A stretch of 18,064 bases of DNA from an uncultured Oscillospiraceae bacterium (GCA_910587995.1 CAJUNS010000038.1:1-18064); one strand, 5' to 3'; shown: positions 6,792-14,992, counted from the first letter of the stretch. Numbers and translations: made by a program. The notes: generated from the letters alone by a model not told the origin.

Positions 6792-7250
6792 ATGAGCGCC
6801 AGTACGGTAATCAGCACGGTAGACAACATCACCTTGGTCACTTTGGTGGGCTTTCCCGCCCAGGTGGGGTCCATCGCCAGCATTTTCGACGCCATCTCCC
6901 AGTACAACATCAACATCGATATGATCTCCATGGCCCCCACCCATGGAGCCTTTACGGGGCTTTCCTTCACCATCTCGGACAACGACTTGGTGGATGTGCT
7001 GGCCTTTACCACCCAGCTGAAGCGGGAGACTCAAGTAAACGTGATTGTAAGCTCGGTGAACCACAAGATATCGGTTTACGACCCGGCCATGAAGAACATG
7101 CCGGGCATTGCCGCCAAGGTGTTTGGAGCCATTGCGGGCACCAAAGCGGACCTGCGGTTAATCACCACCTCAGAGGTGGAAATCAGCCTGCTGGTCACCG
7201 AGGCGGACTTTGACACAGTATTGGAGGCCATCCAGGCCGCTATGGCCTAA
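6792..7250 (+). CDS. stand-alone double ACT-domain protein resembling the aspartokinase regulatory region
   Basis: The 152 residues hold two ACT-type repeats. The first spans about 10-80 (ITLVTLVGFPAQVGSIASIF, then NINIDMISMAP). The second spans about 90-150 (ISVYDPAMKNMPGIAAKVF, then LRLITTSEVEISLLV). The SEVEISLLV strand and the GxxA/KVF helix match the allosteric C-terminal half of aspartokinases. No kinase domain precedes it in any frame, since dapB occupies the upstream DNA, so it is a separate gene. In Bacillus subtilis aspartokinase II an internally started beta subunit of similar size consists of this same region. By analogy this protein may sense lysine or threonine and pair with a kinase elsewhere. 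ATG 6792 follows AAAGGAAG by six bases. It ends the operon, five bases before a strong terminator. Confidence 0.85.
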   Translation: MSASTVISTVDNITLVTLVGFPAQVGSIASIFDAISQYNINIDMISMAPTHGAFTGLSFTISDNDLVDVLAFTTQLKRETQVNVIVSSVNHKISVYDPAMKNMPGIAAKVFGAIAGTKADLRLITTSEVEISLLVTEADFDTVLEAIQAAMA

Positions 7251-7254
7251 CAGA

Positions 7255-7290
7255 AGAAAGCCCTTCCGGAGAGAGCCGGAGGGGCTTTCT
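7255..7290. terminator. strong terminator closing the lysine operon
   Basis: A 15-bp stem (7255-7269 with 7276-7290), with one G-U pair and a six-base loop, begins five bases after the ACT stop codon and is followed by GTTTCG. A-rich bases on the left mean it may also stop the convergent yfhO-family transcript. The 75 bases from 7291 to 7365 hold no gene. Confidence 0.85.
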
Positions 7291-7365
7291 GTTTCGTGGA
7301 GAGCAGCCTGCCGCAAGGCCTTGCCCTCGCTGTGATATAGGAGGTTTGCCAGCCTGCCGCTTCCC

Positions 7366-10011
7366 CTACCCCGAAAGAACCCAAAGCAGCGGCGGCAGAA
7401 CATAGACCAAGGCCAGCGCCGCCGCCGCGGCAGCTCCCAGCAGCCTGGGAGCCGCTCGGAGCCAGAGGCGCAAAAGAGCCTCCCGGGCGGGAGTCAGGCG
7501 CAGCAGGGGCCGAAGGGCCAGCGCCAGCAGTGTCAGCGCGGAAAGGAGCGCCCCCAGGGAGAGCCCTGGCGGCTGGTTCCACAGGGATACCCGGCAGGGT
7601 CCGGCGGGCAAGGGAACCTCTAAAAAGCAGCCCAGCACCCGGCGGGGCTGGACAGCCTCCCCATTGACCGCCACCCGCAGGCCGGAACTCCAAGGAATGG
7701 ACAAAAACAGGGCCTGCCCCTCCCCCGCCGGAAAGCTCCCCTCCAGCCGGTCCTGGGCAAAGCGGAACCCCGCGTCCTCCAAAGCCTGGTCCAGCTTCTC
7801 CAAAGCAGAGTCCTTCAGCCCCCACACGCCAAAAGATGCCAGGTCCAGCGTCCGGCGCACCTGGACCTCCACTGTGACCCTTTGATCTTGAAAATGTCCC
7901 AAGTCTAAAATGCCGTTTTCCCTTTGGGATGGATAGGCAGGCAGCTCCCGGCCGTTGACTTTGATGGCAAAGCAGCCGTTGATCTCCTCCCGCAGCCGGG
8001 TGGTAGCCTGGTCAAAGGCATCAAAATAGAGCGTCTGCGGCCCGTCCACGGTTAGGCTCCAACGGTAGGTCCCGGCGGAAACACGGTAGCGCCCGTCTGT
8101 TTGGCCCATGCTCCCGGCAGTTGGCGTATAGGCCAGAAAAGCGGGATCCCTCTCGCCGGTTAGAGCTTCATAAATCTGGTTCTGCATGGAAACCCGCCCC
8201 CCTTCCGGCAGCTCCCTCGGCAGAGCATTGGCTGGAACCAACAGGCCCAGATTCTTCCCTCCCGTAGAGGTCCAGGTCAGGTCTCCTTCCAGGGCATAGC
8301 GGATGGAAAGCAGCCGGTCGCTTAGGCCGGTGCCCCCGGTGCCGGTGGACTCCATCCAATAGCCGGAGTAGCCCAGGAGGCGCAGAGTGGGCAGAATCTC
8401 CCGCCCTGTCAGGGAGGTGTAGTGACAAAAGGTAGGCAGGCCCATCCCCCCCAGCAGGTTTACAGGGAAGCGCTTCTCCTGCGGTTTTACCCGGTACAGG
8501 CCGGAGTCCGAAGGAGAAGCGGCCTCCACCACGGCCCGAACGGTGGGAACATGGGCGGCGGACCCTATCAAACAGGCGGACTGGCACAGACCCTGGCTAA
8601 GAGCTGCCGCCAGCAGCACCCATCCCCAGATCCGGGAGCGGGTCCGGCGCTGGCAGCGGACCGCCAGCAGCACCGCTCCCCCAGCGGCCAGCCACAGAAC
8701 GCTGAACGCCCAAAATGCCTCCCCATCCACCCAAAGGGAGGAAGTGTAGCCGCTGGCCTCTGGAAAGCGGCAGGCCAGCACCCAGATTCCCGCCAACAGG
8801 GGGCCAGCGGCTGTAAGCAGCGGAAGACCTGCCGAAGCCCAGCGGGAGCGGGGCCTTCCTACCTCCTCTGGGGAGCTCTCCCCAAGTGCCTGGGCCAGGA
8901 GCCAGAGGCCGAAAAAGACCGGCATGTACCCGTACCGGGCCGGAAAAGCCTGATAGCTGCCTAAATGCCACAGCCGGTTCACCGGGTCAACCCATAGAGG
9001 CAGAACGGCAAGGCCCCAGCAAATGGCTGCCGCCCGGGCTTTGGACGGCATGGGACGGCCCAAAAACAGCAGGGGTGCGCAGGCCGCCCCGGCGGTGCAG
9101 AACAACACCGGCAGGGTGGTGGTCAGCCGGGGCCAAAAGCTTCCCCCGCTGACCGCCTCCACCGTGCCGGAGCCTGTGCGGGCCGAGTCCAAGCATTGAA
9201 CCAGAGAGGGAAGCCAGACCAACGCCGTAATCCCCAGGGCGGTCAGGGCTCCCAGGCCCAGCCGCCCCGCGAAGCGCCGCCGGGACCGGGCCGGAACATA
9301 CAGGGCTAAAAAGACCCCGGCCCACAGAACCAGCCCCAGCAGCACCATGTAGCTCAGATAGTAGTTGACCGCAATGGTGAGGACCAGCGCTGCGGTGAAG
9401 AGCCCGCCCCCGCCGCCCTGGACCAGCCGGAGAAATCCCAGCATCACCAGCGGAAACAGGGCCAGTACGTCCAGCCAGACCAGGTTTTGGTAGTAGAGCA
9501 TCCCATAGCCGCACAGGCCGTAGCCCAGGCATAGGGAGAGATGGGCGGGCAGCGGGAGGCCCGGGGCCTCGGCGGAGAAGAACCAGGAGGCGGCCCCAGC
9601 GGCCAGGGCCAGCTTCAGCAGCACCAGCACATTAACCAGCATATAGAGATCCCCCTTCTCCACAAAGACCACCAGCAGGTGCAGGGGGCTGGCCAGGAAG
9701 AAAAACAGCACTCCCCAAAAGCTCATGCCTCCGGCGTTTTGCAGGTTGAGCAGCAGCCCGGCGCGGCCGGAGAGCACGTCCTTGAGCTGCATCAGCAGCG
9801 GAACGGCCTGCTGGGACATGTCGCCCCAGGAGAGGCTGTTGGGGCCAAAGGGAAACAGGCCGAAGGCGGCATAGGCCGCGCTAAGGGCCAGCCCAGTAAG
9901 AGCCCCGGCCCCCAGGGCTCGTTTTAGGGAAATAACATAGGGTTTCATGGTTTTAGTGTGGGAGGACGGCAGGGCCTTTATGCGCCGGAGCCTCATTTGT
10001 AAAATAACCAT
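7366..10011 (-). CDS. YfhO-family polytopic membrane protein
   Basis: A very hydrophobic protein of 881 residues. About a dozen membrane segments fill the first 500 residues, a soluble domain of about 250 residues follows (starting near VPTVRAVVEA), and two more hydrophobic segments close the C terminus. The luminal-loop motif FPFGPNSLSWGDMSQQ, then LLLNLQNAGGMSFWG and ASPLHLLVV, is characteristic of YfhO. This family is thought to act like GT-C-fold glycosyltransferases; Listeria and Bacillus members are linked to sugar decoration of lipoteichoic acid or other wall polymers. The substrate here is unknown. ATG 10011 is chosen for its upstream GGGGAG at eight bases. ATG 9948, starting MKPYVISLKR at the first membrane helix, lacks a ribosome site but is an alternative. 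It is a single gene, convergent with the lysine operon. Confidence 0.88.
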   Translation of the reverse strand: MVILQMRLRRIKALPSSHTKTMKPYVISLKRALGAGALTGLALSAAYAAFGLFPFGPNSLSWGDMSQQAVPLLMQLKDVLSGRAGLLLNLQNAGGMSFWGVLFFFLASPLHLLVVFVEKGDLYMLVNVLVLLKLALAAGAASWFFSAEAPGLPLPAHLSLCLGYGLCGYGMLYYQNLVWLDVLALFPLVMLGFLRLVQGGGGGLFTAALVLTIAVNYYLSYMVLLGLVLWAGVFLALYVPARSRRRFAGRLGLGALTALGITALVWLPSLVQCLDSARTGSGTVEAVSGGSFWPRLTTTLPVLFCTAGAACAPLLFLGRPMPSKARAAAICWGLAVLPLWVDPVNRLWHLGSYQAFPARYGYMPVFFGLWLLAQALGESSPEEVGRPRSRWASAGLPLLTAAGPLLAGIWVLACRFPEASGYTSSLWVDGEAFWAFSVLWLAAGGAVLLAVRCQRRTRSRIWGWVLLAAALSQGLCQSACLIGSAAHVPTVRAVVEAASPSDSGLYRVKPQEKRFPVNLLGGMGLPTFCHYTSLTGREILPTLRLLGYSGYWMESTGTGGTGLSDRLLSIRYALEGDLTWTSTGGKNLGLLVPANALPRELPEGGRVSMQNQIYEALTGERDPAFLAYTPTAGSMGQTDGRYRVSAGTYRWSLTVDGPQTLYFDAFDQATTRLREEINGCFAIKVNGRELPAYPSQRENGILDLGHFQDQRVTVEVQVRRTLDLASFGVWGLKDSALEKLDQALEDAGFRFAQDRLEGSFPAGEGQALFLSIPWSSGLRVAVNGEAVQPRRVLGCFLEVPLPAGPCRVSLWNQPPGLSLGALLSALTLLALALRPLLRLTPAREALLRLWLRAAPRLLGAAAAAALALVYVLPPLLWVLSG

Positions 10012-10030
10012 GAATCCTCTCCCCAGCCAG

Positions 10031-10059
10031 TTGAAAAACTTTCCAGAGCAGGGTATACT
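10031..10059 (+). promoter_or_regulatory. promoter of the zinc-ribbon/AI-2E pair
   Basis: TTGAAA (10031-10036) and TATACT (10054-10059) are exactly 17 bases apart, five of six matches in each box. The start would fall near 10066, after ATG 10062, which supports ATG 10092 as the true start of the next gene. Confidence 0.7.
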
Positions 10060-10091
10060 ATATGCATCAACCGAAGAAGGGTCTTGATGGT

Positions 10092-10487
10092 ATGTGGTAT
10101 CAAAAGCTCCAACGTTTTCTCTATGGCCGCTACGGTACAGACCAGCTGAACCTGTTCCTGCTGGTGCTGGGCCTGGTCCTGTCCCTGGTGGGCAGCCTGT
10201 TTTTCTGGCCCCTGGTCTTTGTGGCCAATGGGGCGTACATTTACGCGCTGTTTCGCACCTTTTCCCGCAATCTGCCTGCCCGCCAGCGGGAGTACACGGT
10301 GTTTCTGCGGTATTGGGGGCCGGTGGCCGGGTGGTTCCGGCTGCAAAAGCTTAAGTGGGGCCAGCGCAAAAGCTACAAGTATTTCAAATGCCCCCATTGC
10401 CGCCAGCAGCTTCGGGCTCCCCGGGGGCGGGGCAGCATTCAGGTGACCTGCCAGAAGTGCCGCTCGGTGTTCCAAACCAAAACCTGA
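10092..10487 (+). CDS. small membrane protein with C-terminal zinc ribbon
   Basis: This 131-residue protein has a hydrophobic stretch at about 19-54 that can form two membrane helices. A basic linker follows, then a C4 zinc ribbon with Cys100, Cys103, Cys120 and Cys123 (CPHC and CQKC). The ribbon is flanked by Arg/Lys, so it should face the cytoplasm. I do not recognise a specific family; similar short zinc-ribbon membrane proteins are usually hypothetical. ATG 10092 is preceded by AAGGG ten bases upstream and lies after the predicted transcription start; ATG 10062 in the same frame lacks a ribosome site. It is 36 bases ahead of the AI-2E transporter on the same strand, so the two are likely co-transcribed. 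No enzymatic motif is visible. Confidence 0.75.
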   Translation: MWYQKLQRFLYGRYGTDQLNLFLLVLGLVLSLVGSLFFWPLVFVANGAYIYALFRTFSRNLPARQREYTVFLRYWGPVAGWFRLQKLKWGQRKSYKYFKCPHCRQQLRAPRGRGSIQVTCQKCRSVFQTKT

Positions 10488-10523
10488 CCGGACTGGGGAA
10501 ATGAAAGAGAAGGAGAAATGGTC

Positions 10524-11726
10524 ATGAGCTGGAAGGATATGGATGAAAAAGGCGTTCTGCGGCGGGGTTGCTTTTTGATTTTTTTCGCCGCGCTGATGGT
10601 ACTGGCCGTGCTACGCTTCGAGCAGGTTTGGGGCGCGCTGGCCACTTTGCTCAACACCCTGGCCCCGGTGTTCGGCGGCATGGCCGTGGCCTATGTGCTC
10701 AATGTGTTTGTCCACTTTTTTGAGGATATCGCCTTTAAGCCCTTTGCCAAAAGCAAGTCTAAGCTTTGGGCACAGGCAAAGCGTCCTGTGGCGGTGGCTT
10801 TGGCTTATATTGTGGTGCTGCTGGTGGGGCTGTTTGTCTGCTTCTTCATCATCCCCGGCCTGGCGGAATCTGTCAGCGGCCTGGCGGTGTATATTCAGCA
10901 GAACGCCCCGGCCATTGTGAATCAGGCGGTGGCTTGGGCCAACGCCTTCGCGCGGGAGAACGACCTGACCTTTGTCACTGAGTTTTTGGCTGGCTTCAAC
11001 TGGACCTCCTTGCTCAGCGATGTAACCCAGTTCACCTCCAACCTGCTCTCCTCCCTGTTTAACGTGACGGTGAACCTAGCCTCCGGCGTGTTCTCGGTGG
11101 TGATGGGCTTTATCTTCTCCCTTTACATGCTCTTTGGCAAAGAGAAGCTCATCCGGGGCGTAAAAGACACCCTGCGGGCCTTTCTGCCCCGGAAAACAGC
11201 GGCGGCTCTGGCCCGGGTAGGGCGGTTAAGCAACCGGATTTTCTTCTCCTTCATCCAGGGCCAGCTGACCGAGTGCGTTATTTTGGGCGTACTGTGCTAC
11301 TTGGGCATGTGCGTGCTGCGGCTGGACTACGCCTTGCTCATCTCCTCGGTGGTGGCCCTGGGGGCGCTGATTCCCATTCTGGGCGCGTACATCGGCGCGG
11401 CGGTAGGCGCCTTTATTCTGCTGCTGGTGCACCCCATTGACGCGCTGATTTTCCTTATCTTCCTGATCATCCTGCAGCAGCTGGAGGGCAACCTGATCTA
11501 TCCCCGGGTGGTGGGCTCCTCCATTGGCCTGCCGCCGGTTTGGACCTTGTTCGCGGTGCTGTTCTGGGGCGGCGTGCTGGGCATCACCGGCATTTGGATT
11601 GGCACCCCCCTAACCGCGGTGGCCTACCGGCTGCTGCGCACCTCGGTTCATGGACGTTTGCAGCGCAAGCCAGCCGAAAGCCTCCGGCTGGACCAGACCA
11701 GTTCGGGAGATGGCGGGCGTTCATAA
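10524..11726 (+). CDS. AI-2E family transporter (PF01594-type permease)
   Basis: The 400-residue membrane protein has the family layout: two helices near the N terminus, a cytosolic/amphipathic middle (residues about 125-200), then five or six helices. The diagnostic C-terminal run is GALIPILGAYIG, then LQQLEGNLIYPRVVG, and IGLPPVWTLFAVLFWGG. The founding member was proposed to export autoinducer-2, but other members move sodium, protons or other solutes, so the substrate is open. ATG 10524 lies eight bases after AGGAG (10511-10515); ATG 10518 is too close to it at two bases. The last 20 or so residues are charged and cytosolic. It follows the zinc-ribbon gene and is closed by a very strong hairpin. 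No luxS or other quorum gene is seen nearby. Confidence 0.92.
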   Translation: MSWKDMDEKGVLRRGCFLIFFAALMVLAVLRFEQVWGALATLLNTLAPVFGGMAVAYVLNVFVHFFEDIAFKPFAKSKSKLWAQAKRPVAVALAYIVVLLVGLFVCFFIIPGLAESVSGLAVYIQQNAPAIVNQAVAWANAFARENDLTFVTEFLAGFNWTSLLSDVTQFTSNLLSSLFNVTVNLASGVFSVVMGFIFSLYMLFGKEKLIRGVKDTLRAFLPRKTAAALARVGRLSNRIFFSFIQGQLTECVILGVLCYLGMCVLRLDYALLISSVVALGALIPILGAYIGAAVGAFILLLVHPIDALIFLIFLIILQQLEGNLIYPRVVGSSIGLPPVWTLFAVLFWGGVLGITGIWIGTPLTAVAYRLLRTSVHGRLQRKPAESLRLDQTSSGDGGRS

Positions 11727-11748
11727 TTTTTAAATGCATGGGTTCCTC

Positions 11749-11799
11749 TAACAAAAGCGCGGGGTGGAAGCTCTCAGCCTCCACCCCGCGCTTTTGTTA
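11749..11799. terminator. perfect 20-bp bidirectional terminator
   Basis: Bases 11749-11768 pair without mismatch with 11780-11799, around an 11-base loop. The stem has a GC-rich core flanked by A4 and T4, so it works on either strand. It serves the AI-2E gene from the left and the convergent GTPase gene from the right, whose stop codon (11797-11799) lies inside the stem. Confidence 0.9.
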
Positions 11800-13761
11800 T
11801 GGAATCTCCCCCGCCATGGCCGAGCGGGCGGCCAAAATAAACTTGGGCCGGTCCAAGGGGTCCGGCCCAATGCGCTCCCGGCCAGCCCCCAGTCCTGGCG
11901 GGCAGTCCTGGTAGTGGGCGAACCGGGAGCTGTAGACCCCGGCTCCGGCCGTAGCCGAGGCGAAGTCCACCGGCAGCTCCATGGCCTCGGCAGCGGGCAC
12001 AAGGGCTTCCAGCCGGAAGCGGCCCTCCTCCATAGCGGCGGGCTCGAACACCGCCCGCCGGGTGGCCAGCAGCCCCATTGCTTTCCCCAGGCAGTCCAGG
12101 GGGCCGGACATCTCCACCCGCAGCACCGGCTCCAAAAGCTGAGAACCGGCCCGGCGCAGGGCGTCCAGCAGCCCTAGGGGAGTGGCCACAAAAAAGTCCA
12201 GCGGGTGGGTGTGTACATGGTGCCAGGTTCCGTCCAGCAGGGTGACCTTTAAGTCGGTTACCTGCCAGCCCAGCAGCCCCTGCTTAAGGGCCCGGGGCAC
12301 GGCGGTCTCCACATGAGTCTGGTAGCGGTAGGGCAGCCGGCCGGGAGAAACCCGGCACTCGTACTGGAAGCCGCTCCCACGGGGCAGGGGCTCCACCTGG
12401 AACCGTACCTCAGCCCAGCAGGGCTTGGGCCAGGTGTAAGACTCGAACCCTTCCGCCAGAGCCCTAGGCGTCTCCCGGTATATGACCGAGGGCTCCCCAA
12501 ACCGGACCCGCAGCCCCCAGCGCTGGTCCAGCAGGGCTTCCAGAACCTCGATTTGCAGCTTGCCCGTCAGCCGGGCCCAAAGTTCCTGCTTCTCCCGGTT
12601 CCACTCGCAGCCCAGGGCCGGGTCCTCATCTTCCAACTGGCTCAAGGCCTGGGTCAGCTTGGGCAGGTCCGCCGGGTCCTGGGGCATAACCCGAGACAGC
12701 AGCAGAGGCTCCGCCAGCCGGTAGGCCCGCAGGCCTGGAAGTTCCCGGCCCACCAGGTCTCCGGCCCGCACGCTTTCCAGCCCATAGGCTACGGCAATGT
12801 GATTGGCGCTCACGCGCTCCACATCCACCAGCTTCCGGCCCTCCACCGCCCGCACCCAGGTGATTTTTTCCTCCACGCGCCCTCTCCGCCCCGCCGCTTC
12901 CACGGTCTGCCGGTTGTGGAGCTCTCCGGCAAACAGCCGCAAATAGGCGGCTTTGCCCAAGGCTGGGTCGTGCTCCACCTTATAGACCCGGGCGCAGAGC
13001 TCCCCGCCCAAGGGCGCGGGCTGGGGCAGCAAACGGCACACCGCGTCCAACAGGTCTCCCACGCCCCGGCCGTACTTGGAGGCCCCGCACACGGCCGGAT
13101 ACACTTCGCCGCGCCCCACCGCCTCTGACAGCCCAGCCCAAAGGGCCTCCTCCGGCAGAGAGCCTTCCATCAGGAAACGCTCCATGAGGGCCTCGTCTCC
13201 AGCGGCCAGCACCGCGGCCTCCTGCCAATCGGGAGCGTCAAACCCGGCTTGCCGGACCGTTGCCTCGGGGCTCCCTTCCTCCGCCACCACAGAAAGAGGC
13301 AGGCAGCGGGCGCCCTCTTTTTCCACTTGGGCCAAAGCGTTCCGCCAGCCGCTGCCCGCCCGGTCCAGCTTGTTAAAAAACAGGAAGCAGGGCAGTCCCG
13401 CCCGCCGGATGGCTTCCAGCAGCAGGCGGGTTTGAGGCTGCACCCCTTCCACCGCGGAGACCACCAAAACCGCCCCATCCAAAACCGCCAGACTGCGCTC
13501 CACTTCGCTGAGAAAATCCGCGTGGCCAGGAGCGTCGATTAAATTTAAGCGGCAGTCCCGCCATAGGACGGAGGCGCAGGCTGTGCGCACGGAAATGCCC
13601 CTGCGCCTCTCAATCTCCATACCATCGGTCGCGGCGGTTCCCTCGTCCACGCTTCCCGGCGCGCGGATAGCTCCCGTCAGATAGAGAATCTGCTCCGTCA
13701 GAGTGGTTTTCCCTGCGTCCGCATGGGCCACAATGCCCAAGTTTAAGGTTTTTCCGTTCAT
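11797..13761 (-). CDS. TetM/TetO-like translation-factor GTPase (ribosomal protection family)
   Basis: The 654-residue protein has the EF-G/TetM layout. The GTPase domain has G1 AHADAGKTT (12-20), the RRRGISV effector region, G3 DAPGHADF with catalytic His80, G4 NKLD (130-133) and a G5-like GASK near residue 230. It is followed by domains II to V. Early residues (LTGAIRAPGSVDEGTAATD) align closely with TetM. The domain IV loop that in TetM carries the SPVST segment, which displaces tetracycline, reads HPLDFFVATP here, and the C-terminal tail is Gly/Ala rich. It therefore belongs to the ribosomal-protection superfamily, but tetracycline resistance is unproven and the protein may be a chromosomal relative. 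ATG 13761 follows AGGAGG by seven bases. It is about 500 bases from its next neighbour's start and probably monocistronic. Confidence 0.85.
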   Translation of the reverse strand: MNGKTLNLGIVAHADAGKTTLTEQILYLTGAIRAPGSVDEGTAATDGMEIERRRGISVRTACASVLWRDCRLNLIDAPGHADFLSEVERSLAVLDGAVLVVSAVEGVQPQTRLLLEAIRRAGLPCFLFFNKLDRAGSGWRNALAQVEKEGARCLPLSVVAEEGSPEATVRQAGFDAPDWQEAAVLAAGDEALMERFLMEGSLPEEALWAGLSEAVGRGEVYPAVCGASKYGRGVGDLLDAVCRLLPQPAPLGGELCARVYKVEHDPALGKAAYLRLFAGELHNRQTVEAAGRRGRVEEKITWVRAVEGRKLVDVERVSANHIAVAYGLESVRAGDLVGRELPGLRAYRLAEPLLLSRVMPQDPADLPKLTQALSQLEDEDPALGCEWNREKQELWARLTGKLQIEVLEALLDQRWGLRVRFGEPSVIYRETPRALAEGFESYTWPKPCWAEVRFQVEPLPRGSGFQYECRVSPGRLPYRYQTHVETAVPRALKQGLLGWQVTDLKVTLLDGTWHHVHTHPLDFFVATPLGLLDALRRAGSQLLEPVLRVEMSGPLDCLGKAMGLLATRRAVFEPAAMEEGRFRLEALVPAAEAMELPVDFASATAGAGVYSSRFAHYQDCPPGLGAGRERIGPDPLDRPKFILAARSAMAGEIP

Positions 13762-13789
13762 CGCTGGACCTCCTGTTCCGGGGCGGCAA

Positions 13790-13814
13790 GCGGAGAACCG
13801 CCGCCTTTCTCCGC
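13790..13814 (-). promoter_or_regulatory. hairpin in the probable leader of the TetM-like gene
   Basis: GCGGAGAA at 13790-13797 pairs exactly with TTCTCCGC at 13807-13814 around a 9-base loop, about 29 bases before the start codon and 14 or so before the ribosome site. tetM genes are known to be controlled by leader attenuation, but no leader peptide or T run is seen here, so regulation is speculative. Confidence 0.35.
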
Positions 13815-14069
13815 GCCCGGCTGCTGCGTTTGGTCCATTCTACCACAGAAGGCGGCAAAAATCCAGTGTTTTCCTCTGAGCTGGAGTCCAACGGATACAG
13901 GGCCTTGCAGCCCCGCCCGCCATAAAGTGAAAGGCCAGCCCGCAGCCGGCCTCTCACTTGAAATCCCTTGAAAAAGCACCCGGCGGGCTTCTGGTTCCCG
14001 TTTCGGAGCAGTAGCCTCTTCCCGCCGATTTAGACAATGGAGCCTTTTTCTACCCACGCCCTAAACGCG

Positions 14070-14098
14070 CTAAAAAACCGGAGAAGGCTTCTTTTTAG
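14070..14098 (-). terminator. weak terminator after the toroid gene
   Basis: CTAAAAA (14070-14076) can pair with TTTTTAG (14092-14098), with a small internal AGAA/TTCT pairing and T6 on the minus-strand exit side. It begins seven bases past the stop codon at 14105. The stem is AT-rich, so termination would be modest. Confidence 0.4.
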
Positions 14099-14104
14099 GC
14101 TGCG

Positions 14105-14992
14105 TTAACCATAAAACCGCAGCTTTTCCATGGTCACCCGTGGCCGCCACCAGGCGCGGGCCTGCTGAAACTCCGTTTCATAGGGCGTATACCACTGCCA
14201 AGAGATGTCAAATCCGCCATCTTCCTGCTGCAGTTTTTCCAGCCCCCGCCGTTCCGCCTGGATCAGCGGCTGGATGCCATCGGGCAGGAAGGGAGATTCT
14301 CCCTGGAGAAACCAGGAGGGCGTGGGCACGTATTCGACCCCGTACTTTTCGGTCTCTTTGCAGATGTTCTCATAGACCGACCTGCGGATCGCCTCCTGGG
14401 CCGCTTCCATGGAAATGAGATTTTCTTTGCCGTAGGCTCTTAACAGCCGCCAAGCCAGCATAAAGCATTTCAATCCTTCTCCAGACGGTTCACCGGCTTC
14501 TTGTAACCCGGCAAATGCCTCCTGCACCAGTTCCTTCCAGGGGCCCTCCGCCCCCATGCATACCAAAAAGGCCGCCAGCGACACTGTGGGGTTCCAGTTG
14601 GGCGGCGCGTCTTCCGCGCCTTTCTCCCACCAGACCGCGTGGGGGTAGTCGCGATTGCTTTCGATAGAGCTGAACCAGCGGAACGTCTCCTTATGGCGGG
14701 CTTCTCCGGAGCACAAGTAGCGGACCATTCCCTGGGTCATCTCTCCAGCCTCAGAAAGAGCGCCGGTCTCGAACAGGTGAATCAGCGCGTCATTGGTGGT
14801 GATGGGCGTGGAGTTGGGGTTCCAGTTGTCCGGCTCCAGGGCGTGCCCAAAGCCGCCGTCCGGGTTCTGGAAGGGCCGCAGGGCCTCAATCAGCGCCCGC
14901 TTGGGCCCCGCCTTAAAAAGACACCGAAATTCCGCCAGCTCCACTGGCCGGGCGTTTTTTTCAATAAATTCTACCGCTTTTGGTACATTCAT
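14105..14992 (-). CDS. alpha/alpha-toroid protein of the prenyltransferase/terpene-cyclase fold, function unknown
   Basis: The 295-residue protein has repeated helical units with the Gly/Asp-rich turns seen in squalene cyclases and protein prenyltransferases: FQNPDGGFGHALEPD at about 41-54 and LQQEDGGFDISWQWYTPYE near the C terminus. It has many Trp and Phe residues. It is far shorter than squalene-hopene cyclases (over 600 residues), and I see no DXDD or other cyclase catalytic motif. Annotation as a prenyltransferase should therefore be read as fold only. The start is ATG 14992, eight bases after an AGAGGAG-type site; the upstream open frame to 15073 looks non-coding. It lies 136 bases downstream of a WYL regulator on the same strand, so the two are likely co-transcribed. 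Substrate and role are unknown; helical toroids also bind peptides or polysaccharides. Confidence 0.7.
   Translation of the reverse strand: MNVPKAVEFIEKNARPVELAEFRCLFKAGPKRALIEALRPFQNPDGGFGHALEPDNWNPNSTPITTNDALIHLFETGALSEAGEMTQGMVRYLCSGEARHKETFRWFSSIESNRDYPHAVWWEKGAEDAPPNWNPTVSLAAFLVCMGAEGPWKELVQEAFAGLQEAGEPSGEGLKCFMLAWRLLRAYGKENLISMEAAQEAIRRSVYENICKETEKYGVEYVPTPSWFLQGESPFLPDGIQPLIQAERRGLEKLQQEDGGFDISWQWYTPYETEFQQARAWWRPRVTMEKLRFYG

Larger units (their letters stand above)
13762..14104. other. 343-base intergenic region with hairpins
   Basis: No convincing gene is present; the frame open across 13758-14057 on the minus strand has no ribosome site or protein-like pattern. It holds an 8-bp perfect inverted repeat (13790-13797 with 13807-13814), inside the likely leader of the GTPase gene. 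A TGG-TAGAAT extended -10 candidate (13842-13837, minus strand) has only a poor -35. A hairpin with an 11-bp stem and one mismatch lies at 13925-13936/13948-13959. A weak CTAAAAA/TTTTTAG stem at 14070-14098 may terminate the toroid gene. Confidence 0.5.

Noticed and set aside
8422..9927. Several plus-strand open frames antisense to the YfhO-family gene
   Set aside because: High-GC shadow frames rich in Gly, Pro, Arg and Gln; the minus-strand frame encodes a coherent membrane protein.
12313..13128. 271-residue plus-strand frame antisense to the TetM-like gene
   Set aside because: It lacks a ribosome site and protein-like composition, while the opposite strand has all GTPase motifs.
13758..14057. 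Minus-strand open frame in the intergenic region upstream of the TetM-like gene
   Set aside because: It covers hairpins and the GTPase ribosome site, has no ribosome site of its own, and no recognisable protein pattern.
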